Shown: positions 7,225 through 15,714 of the stretch, piece after piece | Layout of the letters: every line of letters begins with the position of its first letter | Position numbering within the stretch: the first letter of the stretch is position 1 | IMG/VR virus record: IMGVR_UViG_3300038701_000465 | Span: 1-24,116 of that record | Length of the DNA: 24,116 nucleotides | From: a virus | Reading direction: 5' to 3' (one strand) | Translations under genes and position numbers: made by a program | Notes under the pieces: model-generated | Told to the model about the DNA's origin: nothing | The model's input: only the letters and a program-made list of their open reading frames with translations | The model's database searches: none

Positions 7225-7758
7225 TTATATAGTTTTAATTTCGTCTATCTTTGCTCCGGAGATATCCGCCGTCGACGCGGAGCCCTGAGAGGTCGTCGGA
7301 GAAATTACCCCGACCGGTCCGACTCCGACCGTCGCCGTCGTGGTGTGAATATGAGCGTTATAGTCTGTTACCAACTGATTAAAGTCGTCCCGGAGCTCGT
7401 TAAACGCCGACTCTAACTCAGAGTAGCGGACCATATAATCCGAATCTCCTCCGATCTCCGCGGTTCCGTCATTTTTTAGCCAAGTGTAAAAAACCTCGAC
7501 GCCGTCCGCGTCTGTTGCATAGGTCCGAAACTCTCCGACGTCCGCTTTTTGGTCTGGATTTACATATCCAAAAACGACGCCGTCTCCCGAAACGGAGGTC
7601 GGAGTATATATCGCGACGGTATTTTTAACAGGATTCGAGTCCAGACCGTAGGGAGAAACTTCTAATTTCTCCTTTACGTCCGAGCGTCCGAGCCTGTTAA
7701 ATTTAATCATACGGCGGCCCTCAGAAACGGCGGTCGATATTAGTTTTATGATATTCAC
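7225..7758 (-). CDS. Baseplate spike, Mu gp45/P2 gpV-like (177 aa, GTG start)
   Basis: The best start is GTG 7758, which overlaps the hub stop (GTGA) and yields NIIKLISTAVSEGRRMIKFNRLG, the usual beginning of Mu gp45-like proteins. An ATG at 7809 would lie deep in the hub gene, and an internal ATG at 7710 is a second choice. An OB-like domain (about 15-95; EVSPYGLDSNPVKNTVAIYTP) leads to a short helix (MVRYSELESAFNELRDDFNQLV). The C-terminal beta region begins NAHIHTTTATVGVG. The HIH motif resembles the His pair that binds a metal ion at the tip of P2 gpV-type spikes. The trimer forms the membrane-piercing needle under the hub encoded just upstream. Confidence 0.85.
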   Translation of the reverse strand: MNIIKLISTAVSEGRRMIKFNRLGRSDVKEKLEVSPYGLDSNPVKNTVAIYTPTSVSGDGVVFGYVNPDQKADVGEFRTYATDADGVEVFYTWLKNDGTAEIGGDSDYMVRYSELESAFNELRDDFNQLVTDYNAHIHTTTATVGVGPVGVISPTTSQGSASTADISGAKIDEIKTI

Positions 7759-8771
7759 GAAAAAGGATTCGACGGGGTTTCTCCTGTATATACCTCCGGC
7801 AAAACACAAGTTAAACGGGAGGTCTGTTCGGATTCGGTTCCCTTAAAGTTAACAGATTCGATAAACCATTTAGTCCGATTGTAAAGAAATATAGACGGGT
7901 CTTTAACTGTTATCGTATTATTCGGCTTTATCAACTTGTTGTCAATGGTCCAAGAGTCGATCTCTATCGTTAATTTGATAGATTTAAGCTCCGCCGCTAA
8001 TTTCATTTTTGCGACGTCCTCCGTATCGGTATCGGTCCCGGACGTTTGTTTTACTGTCCGAGGTCGAAAACTCTTAACGAGAGAGCTCGTTTCCTCAGAT
8101 TCGCCGGCGTTACCTCCTGAGATATCAGCGTCTCGGAGGGCGGTTATAGAGGAGTGTAGATTTTGACCGTTTACGGAGAGAGTCTTTTTCGTTACTGAGG
8201 AAAGGTCCGCCAACGGAGCGGCGTTAGCCTTGGCCTCAGTAAACAATAACGCCCCGGCGGACGTATGAGAAACGATAATTTTCTTTTGAGAGGCTAACTC
8301 TGTAATGTAGACGGCGACCGTCTGAGACTCCTTAGCGTCCGACGAGTCGAAAGTTTCGTCCGCTCTGGATGCGACGGCGGAATCTATAACCAACGCGATA
8401 TCGAAAGGAGCTATTACCTTTTCCGCTATCTCCTTTAAGGACATTCCGTCCGACTGTAAGGGATAAACGGAGACCGGGATATTACAGTCTGAAAAGACCC
8501 CGGAGAGAGAATATCCAGAAACAGAAACAAGAGCCGGCTCCGAGGAGGAAACAAACGTCGGAGAAAGTAATCGGCCCGTTATAAGAGTTTCGTTTCCGTG
8601 TACGATTTCGACTTTTTGATATCCGAGAGGACGTAATAGATTCTTATGGTCCGGGTTATCCGGGTCGAAATACATAGAATAAGCGAACGACGAGGAGACG
8701 TTATCGTAAGTTAACGTAACATCGACTCCGTTAAAAAATTCGTATTTCTTATTATTGACCTTTAACTCCAT
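7755..8771 (-). CDS. Baseplate hub, Mu gp44/P2 gpD-like (338 aa)
   Basis: A hub protein by order and composition. It has an N-terminal beta domain (VTLTYDNVSSSFAYSMYFD, then YQKVEIVHGNETLITGRLL), an internal region with VSVSGYSLSGVFSDCNIPV and a C-terminal domain (TIEIDSWTIDNKLIKPNNTITVKDPSIF, then WFIESVNFKGTESEQTSRLTCVLPEVY). The segment GYSLSGVFSDC, preceding a Pro-rich loop, is typical of the Mu gpP/gp44 family, as is the closing 'ESV.F....G..T.L.L..P..Y' pattern. Hub trimers connect the tube to the spike. The gene starts directly at the preceding stop (TAAATG) and its own stop overlaps the spike's GTG, so all three are translationally coupled. Confidence 0.88.
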   Translation of the reverse strand: MELKVNNKKYEFFNGVDVTLTYDNVSSSFAYSMYFDPDNPDHKNLLRPLGYQKVEIVHGNETLITGRLLSPTFVSSSEPALVSVSGYSLSGVFSDCNIPVSVYPLQSDGMSLKEIAEKVIAPFDIALVIDSAVASRADETFDSSDAKESQTVAVYITELASQKKIIVSHTSAGALLFTEAKANAAPLADLSSVTKKTLSVNGQNLHSSITALRDADISGGNAGESEETSSLVKSFRPRTVKQTSGTDTDTEDVAKMKLAAELKSIKLTIEIDSWTIDNKLIKPNNTITVKDPSIFLYNRTKWFIESVNFKGTESEQTSRLTCVLPEVYTGETPSNPFS

Positions 8772-9986
8772 TTATACGTAATAAACGATACGACGTCCGG
8801 TCTCAATTAAGAGATATTCGTTAATATGTAGGTTGTTCGTTTCGATAAATCTCTCTATCGTGGAATCGTCCGCGTCCAGACCGTAAAATCTATGAGCTAA
8901 CTCTATCGGAGTACCGGGACGGTCAAGATAGATAACGCGCTCCTGTTGGGCGGTTAACGCTATCTCGAAAAGAGCGGAGACAGTAAACGATATTAAAGAC
9001 TGTAAAGCGATAAGGGCTCCCGAATTAGGGATATAACTATCCGGCTCTCCTCCGTTTTCAGTCTGGACAGAGTCGAGGGTCGTTAGATAAAGCTCATAAT
9101 TTACGGAAATCTGATCGGCCATATCGAGGACCTCCGTTTTTGTAGTGTAATCTCCGGAGATAGCGGCGGACGCCATAGAGCTAATAACAGTCCCTCCCAT
9201 AGCTTCGAATTGACGCTTTCGAGAGACCGGGATATTATTCTCTATCGTATCGACGAGGCGTTCGAATTGAGTCGTTAATAGATTAACGCGGTCCCGGACA
9301 TTCGCCTCAAAAAGAGCCGGGGCGGTTATCATTGTCTGGATTGAACGCATAGCCGACAAAGGAGCCGCGGTCGCGTTATTGATAGCGGACGTCGCCGCTT
9401 GAAAAGCATTGTAATAAGAGGAGCCGAAATCTCCCGTCGCTAAAGTTTGACCGTCCGCGTAAATGTCCGCCGTCTGGACATTCATCGAATTAATGTCCGC
9501 GGCGTCGGGGTCGACGTTATCCGCGTAAGCCTCAGCGAGAGCCTCGTCGGTCGACGATTTGTCGTTTAGGACCTTTTCGGTCGGGTCGGTTACTGTAGAG
9601 GGACGGACCTCCGATATCGTTTCGACAAGGACGCCCGTTATCTTGGTTAAATTCTGATCTTCGTCGGAATAACCAAGGCTAACCGGTTGGACTGTTATAT
9701 CGTTATAGTACGGATGCGAGATTTTCCAAGGTCTCGGGTCCGTCGCTGAAACCTCGAATCGAGCGACCTCGTCCAAATGGTCCGCGCCTTGGAATATGAA
9801 CTCGACCGGGAATCTCCGGGCCTTGGCCGCCTTTCTCTTAACGAGGGCTCCGTTAATGTCTGGAAATTCGAACTCCTTAAGATTGAACTTAACGGCCCGT
9901 TTCGGCTTTACATAGAGCGGAGTATAGGATTTCCCGTCGCCGGTCGTTATCGTTAACTCTCCCTTTATTTTGTCTAACCAACTCAT
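8772..9986 (-). CDS. Mu gp43/gpN-like tail protein ('DNA circularisation' family) with C-terminal LysM-like end (404 aa)
   Basis: The N-terminus (MSWLDKIKGELTITTGDGKS, then FNLKEFEFPDINGALVKR, FPVEFIFQGADHLDEVARF and WKISHPYYNDITVQPVSLGYS) matches the pattern of the DNA-circularisation N-terminal family, the Mu gpN (gp43) tail component that sits next to the hub gene. Residues 110-330 are mostly helical. The last 60 residues (VIYLDRPGTPIELAHRFYGLD, then IERFIETNNLHINEYLLIETGRR) look like a LysM-type module ('T...LA..YYG.......I...N') as found in baseplate proteins that link hub and tube. Despite the family name, the role is structural. TAATG overlap couples it to the upstream gene. Confidence 0.85.
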   Translation of the reverse strand: MSWLDKIKGELTITTGDGKSYTPLYVKPKRAVKFNLKEFEFPDINGALVKRKAAKARRFPVEFIFQGADHLDEVARFEVSATDPRPWKISHPYYNDITVQPVSLGYSDEDQNLTKITGVLVETISEVRPSTVTDPTEKVLNDKSSTDEALAEAYADNVDPDAADINSMNVQTADIYADGQTLATGDFGSSYYNAFQAATSAINNATAAPLSAMRSIQTMITAPALFEANVRDRVNLLTTQFERLVDTIENNIPVSRKRQFEAMGGTVISSMASAAISGDYTTKTEVLDMADQISVNYELYLTTLDSVQTENGGEPDSYIPNSGALIALQSLISFTVSALFEIALTAQQERVIYLDRPGTPIELAHRFYGLDADDSTIERFIETNNLHINEYLLIETGRRIVYYV

Positions 9987-10732
9987 TATCGCAATATCCG
10001 GTTAAATCGTTTTGTCGCCTCAGCTATATAGATTTCCTCTAACTTTTTGGTCGACATTTCCGCGGCCTGTCTCATAAATCCGGTCGGCTTTACTTTAACC
10101 GTCCGGCCCTTTTTAAACGTGTAAACCCCAGAGGAGCGGACCTTAAATCCAGACCGACCCCGGCGGAGTGAATTTACGCGAAAAATCATTCCCTCGTCAA
10201 AAGTACCTCTAACAAGTCCGCCGCGACCGGCTTTTATAGCCGCCTTAACGAATCGCTGTTTTCGAGACCCTTTGAATCGTCGAGGGTCGACGATTCCTTT
10301 TCGGTTTATCTCCGCTATCCTGTCGCGTTTCCGAACCATTTTCCCCCGGGAACCTCCTATCCGAGCGGAGTCCGTAGGAATCAGAGATCGGCCTTTTATG
10401 GTCCCTCCGAACTCTTGGGCGACCAAGTCCTCGACGGCGAAATTATTTCCTCCTCCTGTTAATCCGGCCTCAGTCATTCCGACGGTCGAACGCATACGGG
10501 AAAGGTCTCTCCCGGAGGCAAACTCGACCCGGGAAAACCGCTTAAAGAAAGACGGAGAGCGTTTCTCGAAAACTTTCGAGGTCGTGGACTGTAGCGTTTT
10601 CCGCTTTACGTCCATAGCCGCCGCGTTAAGAGATTTCCGAACAACGTTCGGGAGGGCTGTTCTGGATAGCTTTTCGAGTTTAGCCGTAAACTTTACGACC
10701 TCGTTAGTATTGACATTAAGGGTCCGGGCCAC
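9986..10732 (-). CDS. Z-like minor tail/tail-completion protein, strongly basic (248 aa, GTG start)
   Basis: The start is GTG at 10732-10730, 3 bases after the previous stop. The overlapping ATG at 10734 is out of frame. The N-terminal helix LPNVVRKSLNAAAMDVKRKTLQ followed by PSFFKRFSRVEF and a middle VAQEFGGTIKGRSLIPTDSAR resemble the 'minor tail Z' or gp10-type tail-completion families, whose members act at the tail's head-proximal end. The protein is very rich in Arg and Lys (for example RRGRSGFKVR and FKKGRTVKVKP), which suggests contact with DNA or acidic tube surfaces. Unusually it lies inside the baseplate cluster, between fibre-like and gp43-like genes, rather than beside the tail terminator. 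Confidence 0.75.
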   Translation of the reverse strand: MARTLNVNTNEVVKFTAKLEKLSRTALPNVVRKSLNAAAMDVKRKTLQSTTSKVFEKRSPSFFKRFSRVEFASGRDLSRMRSTVGMTEAGLTGGGNNFAVEDLVAQEFGGTIKGRSLIPTDSARIGGSRGKMVRKRDRIAEINRKGIVDPRRFKGSRKQRFVKAAIKAGRGGLVRGTFDEGMIFRVNSLRRGRSGFKVRSSGVYTFKKGRTVKVKPTGFMRQAAEMSTKKLEEIYIAEATKRFNRILR

Positions 10733-10735
10733 ATT

Positions 10736-11284
10736 TTAACCGATTAAAGTTACTCGGACATTAGACCCGGAGGCGGGAGACAGACCGAGCGTTATATCTA
10801 TGTCTCCGGAGGCGGGGTCGACAGATGTAACCATTGTGGAGTTTGAGGCATTGTCCGGAGTGTGTATAGTCCAATCTCCGGAGCCGAACGCTTGGATAGC
10901 TACAGAGATATGAAAGTCTACCAGAGGGTTAACCGTGTCTCCAACTCCGACCGAAAAATCAGACGTACCGAACGCCGAGGATATCTCCGCTCCCGTAATT
11001 GTAACGACGTCTCCGTCGAGGTCCGAGACAAAGGTTTTTATAAATTTAGAACAGACCGCCGCTCTTAGAGCGTCCACATACTGAAACCCGTTAGCCTCGT
11101 TATCCGGAGTATTGTTAGGAGATATCGACCCCATTCGACAAAGTTTCGCGAAAAATTGAAAAATGTCGTCGAACGTTGTTCGGTCCATTGCAACCCCGTT
11201 CGGAGCGTTCTTAATACTCCCGTTAGGATAATCCGTCGGGTTCGTAGTGTCGACGTTATTAAAATTCTGTATTCCCTTTGCCAT
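10736..11284 (-). CDS. Putative short tail fibre or baseplate-attached structural protein (182 aa)
   Basis: Not assigned to a family. Residues 1-60 are polar with Asn/Asp-rich turns (IQNFNNVDTTNPTDYPNGS, NGVAMDRTTFDDIFQFFAKL). A segment then resembles fibre attachment regions (PDNEANGFQYVDALRAAV). Residues 85-182 are an all-beta, Ser/Thr/Gly/Asp-rich domain (ITGAEISSAFGTSDFSVGVG to SDITLGLSPASGSNVRVTLIG-type strands) without catalytic motifs. It follows the gp48-like gene, the position where Mu-type phages encode the first tail-fibre gene, so a fibre or fibre-network protein is likely. A TAGTTTTG box lies 20 bases upstream of its start and could give it an extra promoter. Receptor binding is possible but unproven. 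Confidence 0.65.
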   Translation of the reverse strand: MAKGIQNFNNVDTTNPTDYPNGSIKNAPNGVAMDRTTFDDIFQFFAKLCRMGSISPNNTPDNEANGFQYVDALRAAVCSKFIKTFVSDLDGDVVTITGAEISSAFGTSDFSVGVGDTVNPLVDFHISVAIQAFGSGDWTIHTPDNASNSTMVTSVDPASGDIDITLGLSPASGSNVRVTLIG

Positions 11285-11304
11285 TTCTCAAAAATTGTTA
11301 TTTA

Positions 11305-11312
11305 CAAAACTA
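11305..11312 (-). promoter_or_regulatory. Possible -7 promoter box before the fibre-like gene
   Basis: The minus strand reads TAGTTTTG, matching TAnnTTTG, in a 44-base A/T-rich gap, 20 bases before the ATG at 11284. No TTTG is found at the -33 distance, so this may be a weak internal promoter or chance. Confidence 0.3.
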
Positions 11313-11328
11313 ATTAAAAGTTAATACC

Positions 11329-12099
11329 TCAGACCTCGTTAACAAATGAAAAGGCGACCGTATTTCCCGGCTTAAGTTTAAGAACGAGCTCTCTATATTC
11401 TGGAATACGAGCGGCGTCGACCTCTCCGAAATCTCCGTAATTAACGCCGCCGATAAAGAACGAACAGCGATAAGAACCGCCAACGTCGAACGACGAATCG
11501 AGGTCCGGGTCGATATGGTTCGCGATTATATAGGAGCCGTTCCAACGATAAGCAAACTCACTTTGTCCGAATTGAACTTGTCCGAACTCGACCGGGGTCA
11601 ATAACTCAGATATAGCCTCGGTCCAAGCTCCGCCGAACTCCTCCTCTCCAAATTCGAGGAGTCCGAACTCTGTTAAGAGCGTAGCGACGCCGGCGACATA
11701 GTAATCGAACGGAGAGTCTCCCGGGAGGTTTTCGTGGACGTATAAATCGAATCCGGCCTCCTGTAGTGATTTCTGGATATACCTCCAATGTTGACGCGGT
11801 CGGATTGTCCCGGGGTGTTGCATTTTCCGGAGGATAGCCGCTTTTCGGTCCGTTAAAGAGACCGAGGAGTTAGTAATCATTCCGAGACGCGCCTCCCATA
11901 GCGTCGCGTCCTCTGTTGTAAATTCCGAATTATCCGGGAGGATAGCGTCCAGAATAGCGACCCCGTCCTCGACGGCCTGAGACTCAGACTCAGCGAGAGC
12001 GGCGTTAACCTTATCTAAAACCCCGCCTTTCGGATAGTCGAACGCTCGACCCCGAGGCAATAAGAGACGGGCTATTATTTTGATCGTATCGACAAACAT
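11329..12099 (-). CDS. Mu gp48-like baseplate protein (YmfQ/DUF2313 family, 256 aa)
   Basis: The N-terminal half carries family-like segments. LLPRGRAFDYPKGGVLDKVNAALA precedes a helix, then AILPDNSEFTTEDATLWEARLGM and a block with LTDRKAAILRKMQHPGTIRPRQH (the 'R..AV..K......G..P..f...A..LG' region). In Mu, gp48 forms the baseplate wedge together with gp47, the J-like protein encoded directly upstream. After residue 130, LLEFGEEEFG, VEFGQVQFGQSEFA and similar repeats make a Glu/Phe/Gly-rich stretch. The C-terminal 60 residues (beta, SYRCSFFIGGVNYGDFG) could hold a fibre-docking domain. The start overlaps the J-like stop by one base (TAATG). Confidence 0.88.
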   Translation of the reverse strand: MFVDTIKIIARLLLPRGRAFDYPKGGVLDKVNAALAESESQAVEDGVAILDAILPDNSEFTTEDATLWEARLGMITNSSVSLTDRKAAILRKMQHPGTIRPRQHWRYIQKSLQEAGFDLYVHENLPGDSPFDYYVAGVATLLTEFGLLEFGEEEFGGAWTEAISELLTPVEFGQVQFGQSEFAYRWNGSYIIANHIDPDLDSSFDVGGSYRCSFFIGGVNYGDFGEVDAARIPEYRELVLKLKPGNTVAFSFVNEV

Positions 12100-13277
12100 T
12101 AGACAAAAGTAACGGTCGGAGGGAGAGGGATTTCTCCGTATAGGAATTGATAGGAGGTAACGGGAACTCCGTTAACCTTTAAAACAAGAGAGTCGAAAAA
12201 CCCGGACGGTTGAGCCTGTTGTATTGTAAAAATAACTCCGTTAACGTCGAGACGGTCGTTTCTATCCGCGACCGGGTCCGTTCCCGACATAAAAGGCCGG
12301 ATATCATAGATAAAGTCCTCTAAGGCGGCCTCGATAGAATCCTCGATAGCCGTCGTTAAATTCAGATAATTAGTTATCTCGACCTCGACGGCTAAAGCGG
12401 TTATCGCGGCGATATTAACTTTAACTTGAATCGGGCGGCGGCCTCTGTCGTCAATAGGGAGAGACGTATCGGGGTCGAGCTCTATAGCGTCCTCGACGTC
12501 CGAAAGTATAGCGGCGGTCGGGATTCCAGAGTCGACCGGGACGGAGTCCGCCGGGGTTGCCTCGACGAAAACGTTAACCTCGTTAACGCCTCCTGTATTT
12601 ACAAAGGCGTAAACGGTTCGGACCGATTGAACGTCGCCGGACCATAGTCTATAATCGGTCCCGGCTCCTCCTTGGGCCTCTAAACGATAAGCCTCTAACG
12701 CCCTCTGTCTGTAAAGCTCTAAGGATTCCGCGCTCTGAGGAGTCGTCGAAACAGCCGTAACCTCGACGCCTCTATCGACCAAAGGAATAGGAGAGGTCGC
12801 GGTTAACGTGTCTCCGACCTCCAATAAAGAGTCCAGACCCGGAGTTAACGCTCTGATCGTTATAGAATCAGTCGTCGCGACAAGTGTATAAGCGGCGTCT
12901 AAAATAAACTGATATCCGGGATTCTCTGAGGAGTCGTCGGATTTAAACGTCTGATTTGCCGGGATGGTCGCTCCGATATCTCCGGTAACTTGGACGGTAT
13001 ATTCGCCCGGGACCGCCGGGAAAGGGTTTCGATTTAATTTAACGCGCCCGAACCTTTCGAGGGTCCCTCCGATAGACTCAGAGTCCGCGGTATCGACGAA
13101 AATGTTTTTTTGCACGAATCCGAGGCGGAGATAATACAGTTTCAGCCGGGCGGCCTGAGACGCGGTTAAGGCCCGGAGAAATACTTTTCCGACGGCGGAA
13201 ATAACGACTCCTAATCCGGACTGTAAATCGGACTTTATATCGTTATAGAGCTCCTGTAGTGTTGGGATATTAGTCAT
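12099..13277 (-). CDS. Baseplate wedge protein, gpJ/Mu gp47-like (392 aa)
   Basis: Baseplate J family. The N-terminus (IPTLQELYNDIKSDLQSGLG) leads into FLRALTASQAARLKLYYLRLGFVQKNIFVDTAD, a helix-turn typical of the family. Two beta domains follow (PGEYTVQVTGDIGATIPANQTFKS, then TDSITIRALTPGLDSLLEVGDTL). The characteristic ESLELYRQRALEAYRLEAQGG, TDYRLWSGDV, VNVFVEATP run is present, as is the C-terminal GRRPIQVKVNIAAITALAVEV. These match the order seen in Mu gp47 and P2 gpJ. The protein links the hub to the fibres and transmits the contraction trigger. TAATG overlaps join it to both neighbours. Confidence 0.92.
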   Translation of the reverse strand: MTNIPTLQELYNDIKSDLQSGLGVVISAVGKVFLRALTASQAARLKLYYLRLGFVQKNIFVDTADSESIGGTLERFGRVKLNRNPFPAVPGEYTVQVTGDIGATIPANQTFKSDDSSENPGYQFILDAAYTLVATTDSITIRALTPGLDSLLEVGDTLTATSPIPLVDRGVEVTAVSTTPQSAESLELYRQRALEAYRLEAQGGAGTDYRLWSGDVQSVRTVYAFVNTGGVNEVNVFVEATPADSVPVDSGIPTAAILSDVEDAIELDPDTSLPIDDRGRRPIQVKVNIAAITALAVEVEITNYLNLTTAIEDSIEAALEDFIYDIRPFMSGTDPVADRNDRLDVNGVIFTIQQAQPSGFFDSLVLKVNGVPVTSYQFLYGEIPLPPTVTFV

Positions 13278-13744
13278 TATTCGACGCTAAGGGTTTCTTT
13301 AACTCCGTCCCAAAGATATACGTAAACCTCCGAATCCAAATTCGAGGGCTCGTTAACCTCTATAACGAGTCGGAGTTTTCCGGGAGAGGTTATATATCCA
13401 GAGACAGAAATCTCGGCAAAGGCCGACATAAATTCGAGGTCCTTTCCAGCGGCGGACTCTATCTTAATCAGACCCGACGGCGTTAAAGGATTGTCGCGGA
13501 GAGCTTTTTCTAACGTGCTGTTAAACTGTTGGTCTGGATTCTCTCTCCAAAATAGAGAGTTTCCCCAATAATCGAACGCCTCCTCTCCCTCTGGACGGGA
13601 TTCCGGGGTCGACTGTTCCGGATTCCCTCCGAACAGGCCGAGATATATCATAGACTCGAATCCGGTAACGGTCTCGACCCGGTTTCCTTTTAGGACCGCG
13701 TCGCCGCCGTTTAGGGTTTCCGATATTAATAGATCTATTGCCAA
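13277..13744 (-). CDS. Mu gp46-like baseplate protein (155 aa)
   Basis: Matches the pattern of the phage GP46 family. The N-terminus is MAIDLLISETLNGGDAVLKG. The diagnostic middle is EAFDYWGNSLFWRENPDQQ, followed by NSTLEKALRDNPLTPSGLIKIE and a strand-rich end (KLRLVIEVNEPS). GP46/gpW-type proteins form the inner baseplate wedge next to gp47. The gene overlaps the tape-measure stop by 10 bases and the J-like start by one base, so the cluster is compact. In Mu the order is 45-46-47-48; here 46-47-48 are kept together but spike (45) and hub (44) come later. Confidence 0.88.
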   Translation of the reverse strand: MAIDLLISETLNGGDAVLKGNRVETVTGFESMIYLGLFGGNPEQSTPESRPEGEEAFDYWGNSLFWRENPDQQFNSTLEKALRDNPLTPSGLIKIESAAGKDLEFMSAFAEISVSGYITSPGKLRLVIEVNEPSNLDSEVYVYLWDGVKETLSVE

Positions 13745-15714
13745 GTCGAGGAGAGATTTACAGGAACCGGACCCGGCGTCGAATTAACGCTCGTCTGTTC
13801 GTTTCCGTTTACGTCAATAGTTACGTTTTGATTTTGAGTCGATTCGATTCGTCTCGTTAACGCCTCCTGTCTCTCGGCCTCCGGGTCCGCGGCCTCGACG
13901 GGTTCTATAGTAGCTCCGAGACCCTCTCTAAAAGACCTTATCCGCTCCGCTCCATCGGCGGCGAAAGCTCCAACTCCTCCCGGGATATTTGAGGCAATCT
14001 CTAAAATCTGTTGCAAAGGCATCAGAACGGCGTCGAGTAGCGTTACGCCGATAGCTTTTAGTCCGGCTATTATTCCGCCGGAGGAAAAAGCCTCGGAAAT
14101 CATATCCCAATTTCTCCGGAAAGACTGAATTAACGAGATAACCAGACCAAGAGGCCCGAGGAAAAGACTAACAGCCGCCCCCCAATCGTCCCATTTTTTA
14201 ACGACCGTCGTAACAATAGCGACGAGAGCGGCTATCGCGGCGACCGTTAAAGTAATCGGCCAAAGCCCAACACTAAGAGCGGCTCCGAAAGCCCAAGTCG
14301 CGGCGGAGGCTAACGCTGAGGCGATTTTATAAGAGTATAACGCGACGGTATTTTTACCGATAGCGATAGACGCGGTCCCGGACAAAGCTCCCATTATCCC
14401 GAGGCCGATATTATAACCGACCATTACAACCTTAGCCGCGATTAAAGCGATTTTCCAAGCGACCAGACCGGCGGTTATATATCCGAGAATCTTTAACGCG
14501 ACGATAGAGCGTTCGGCCCATTTTCTAACGACTTTCTGTCCCTTGTCGAGCTCCTCGGTCGCTAACGCCGTCCCGGAACCGAGATTAAACATTTCCGTCG
14601 CGACCTCGACGACGAATCTTATATTTTGAGACATTGCTCCGGTCCCGTCCTCCAAACTGAGGACGAATCCCTCGTAAGCCGATTGAAGTATCGTAATAGA
14701 GCCGCCGAGCGTGTCTAATTGTGTTTTTGCCATTTGATCGGCGAATCCCTCCGCGGCCTGTAACTCTTTAGATAACCCTCCGACGGCGTCGGCTCCGTCT
14801 ACAAATGTCGCGAAAGCGGCGACGGACCTTTTATCCGTCAATTCGAGCATTTTCGCAAGGTCGACGCCCTTTTTATCGAGGTTAACCATACCGTTAACCA
14901 TATCGTCCAGACTATTAACAGGACCGCCGAGAGCCTTAGCGAGTTTTCCGTTAGAGTCCGCAAGGTTTAAAATGATGTTCCGGGTCGCCGTTGCGGCGGA
15001 GGAGGCGTCGAACCCGGCGTCGGATAACTTTCCTAATAACGCGGTCGTGTCCTCTATCGAGAAACCAAATTTAGCGGCAACCGGAGCGACTGTCGATATC
15101 CCCGTTTCGAGTTTTGACATATCGAGAGCGGATTTAGACGTCGCGGCGGCGAATACATTAGAAACCCGGGTCGCCTCGTCCGCGTCCAATCCAAACGCCC
15201 GGAGAGCGGCTCCAACCTGAGCGGCGGCCTGAGGGAGCTCGGTTCCTGTAGCGGCAGCTAACGATAACGTCGCCTCTGTTGCTCCTAAAATCTCCTCCTC
15301 CTTAAATCCGAGCTTTGCAAATTCCGTTTGTAGTCCGGAAACCTGAGAGGCCGTAAACGCGGTCGAGGCCCCGAGGCGTTTCGCGTCGTCTGATAACGCG
15401 ACGATCTCCGTTTTAGTTTTACCCATAACGGCGGCGAGATTCGCGTTAGACTGTTCGAAATCCTTAAAAATTCCGACGACCGATATAACGCCGCCAATAA
15501 GGGCGGCTCCTCCGAGAGCCAATCCGAGACCGCCGATAGCGTTTTTAACCCGGGATATCGGAGACATTACTTTCGTAAAGGCCCGGTCCGCCCGGGCGAC
15601 CGCGATTTCCGTTTTAGTCGCGAAGTTCTGGACGCCCCTACCCATAGTCGCGGTTACTTTCGTAAACTTATCGACGGCGGTAAATATTGCCGGTATTTTC
15701 AATTGGCCGGCCAT
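13735..15714 (-). CDS. Tail tape measure protein (659 aa)
   Basis: Phage minor-tail/TP901-type tape measure core. Residues 1-65 are basic and helical. A small-residue hydrophobic segment (IGGLGLALGGAALIGGVISVVG) precedes the conserved FEQSNANLAAVMGKT, LSDDAKRLGASTAFTASQVS and LQTEFAKLGFKEEEILGATEA blocks. These are followed by VSNVFAAATSKSALDMSKLE and FGFSIEDTTALLGKLSDAGF. Residues about 390-520 hold several hydrophobic helices (ILGYITAGLVAWKIALIAA, TLTVAAIAALVAIVTTVV), the part thought to insert into the host membrane at DNA ejection. By the usual rule of 0.15 nm per residue, the tail would be near 100 nm. The ATG overlaps the stop of the chaperone frameshift extension (TAATG). Confidence 0.93.
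   Translation of the reverse strand: MAGQLKIPAIFTAVDKFTKVTATMGRGVQNFATKTEIAVARADRAFTKVMSPISRVKNAIGGLGLALGGAALIGGVISVVGIFKDFEQSNANLAAVMGKTKTEIVALSDDAKRLGASTAFTASQVSGLQTEFAKLGFKEEEILGATEATLSLAAATGTELPQAAAQVGAALRAFGLDADEATRVSNVFAAATSKSALDMSKLETGISTVAPVAAKFGFSIEDTTALLGKLSDAGFDASSAATATRNIILNLADSNGKLAKALGGPVNSLDDMVNGMVNLDKKGVDLAKMLELTDKRSVAAFATFVDGADAVGGLSKELQAAEGFADQMAKTQLDTLGGSITILQSAYEGFVLSLEDGTGAMSQNIRFVVEVATEMFNLGSGTALATEELDKGQKVVRKWAERSIVALKILGYITAGLVAWKIALIAAKVVMVGYNIGLGIMGALSGTASIAIGKNTVALYSYKIASALASAATWAFGAALSVGLWPITLTVAAIAALVAIVTTVVKKWDDWGAAVSLFLGPLGLVISLIQSFRRNWDMISEAFSSGGIIAGLKAIGVTLLDAVLMPLQQILEIASNIPGGVGAFAADGAERIRSFREGLGATIEPVEAADPEAERQEALTRRIESTQNQNVTIDVNGNEQTSVNSTPGPVPVNLSSTWQ

Noticed and set aside
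7710-7809. Longer N-terminus for the spike starting at 7809
   Set aside because: It would overlap the hub gene by 55 bases, and its first 17 residues have no family pattern. The GTG at 7758 overlaps the hub stop neatly and starts the conserved region.
10272-10739. 155-codon open frame on the plus strand
   Set aside because: It is antisense to the Arg/Lys-rich Z-like protein; the open frame follows from that biased composition. There is no domain pattern or promoter.
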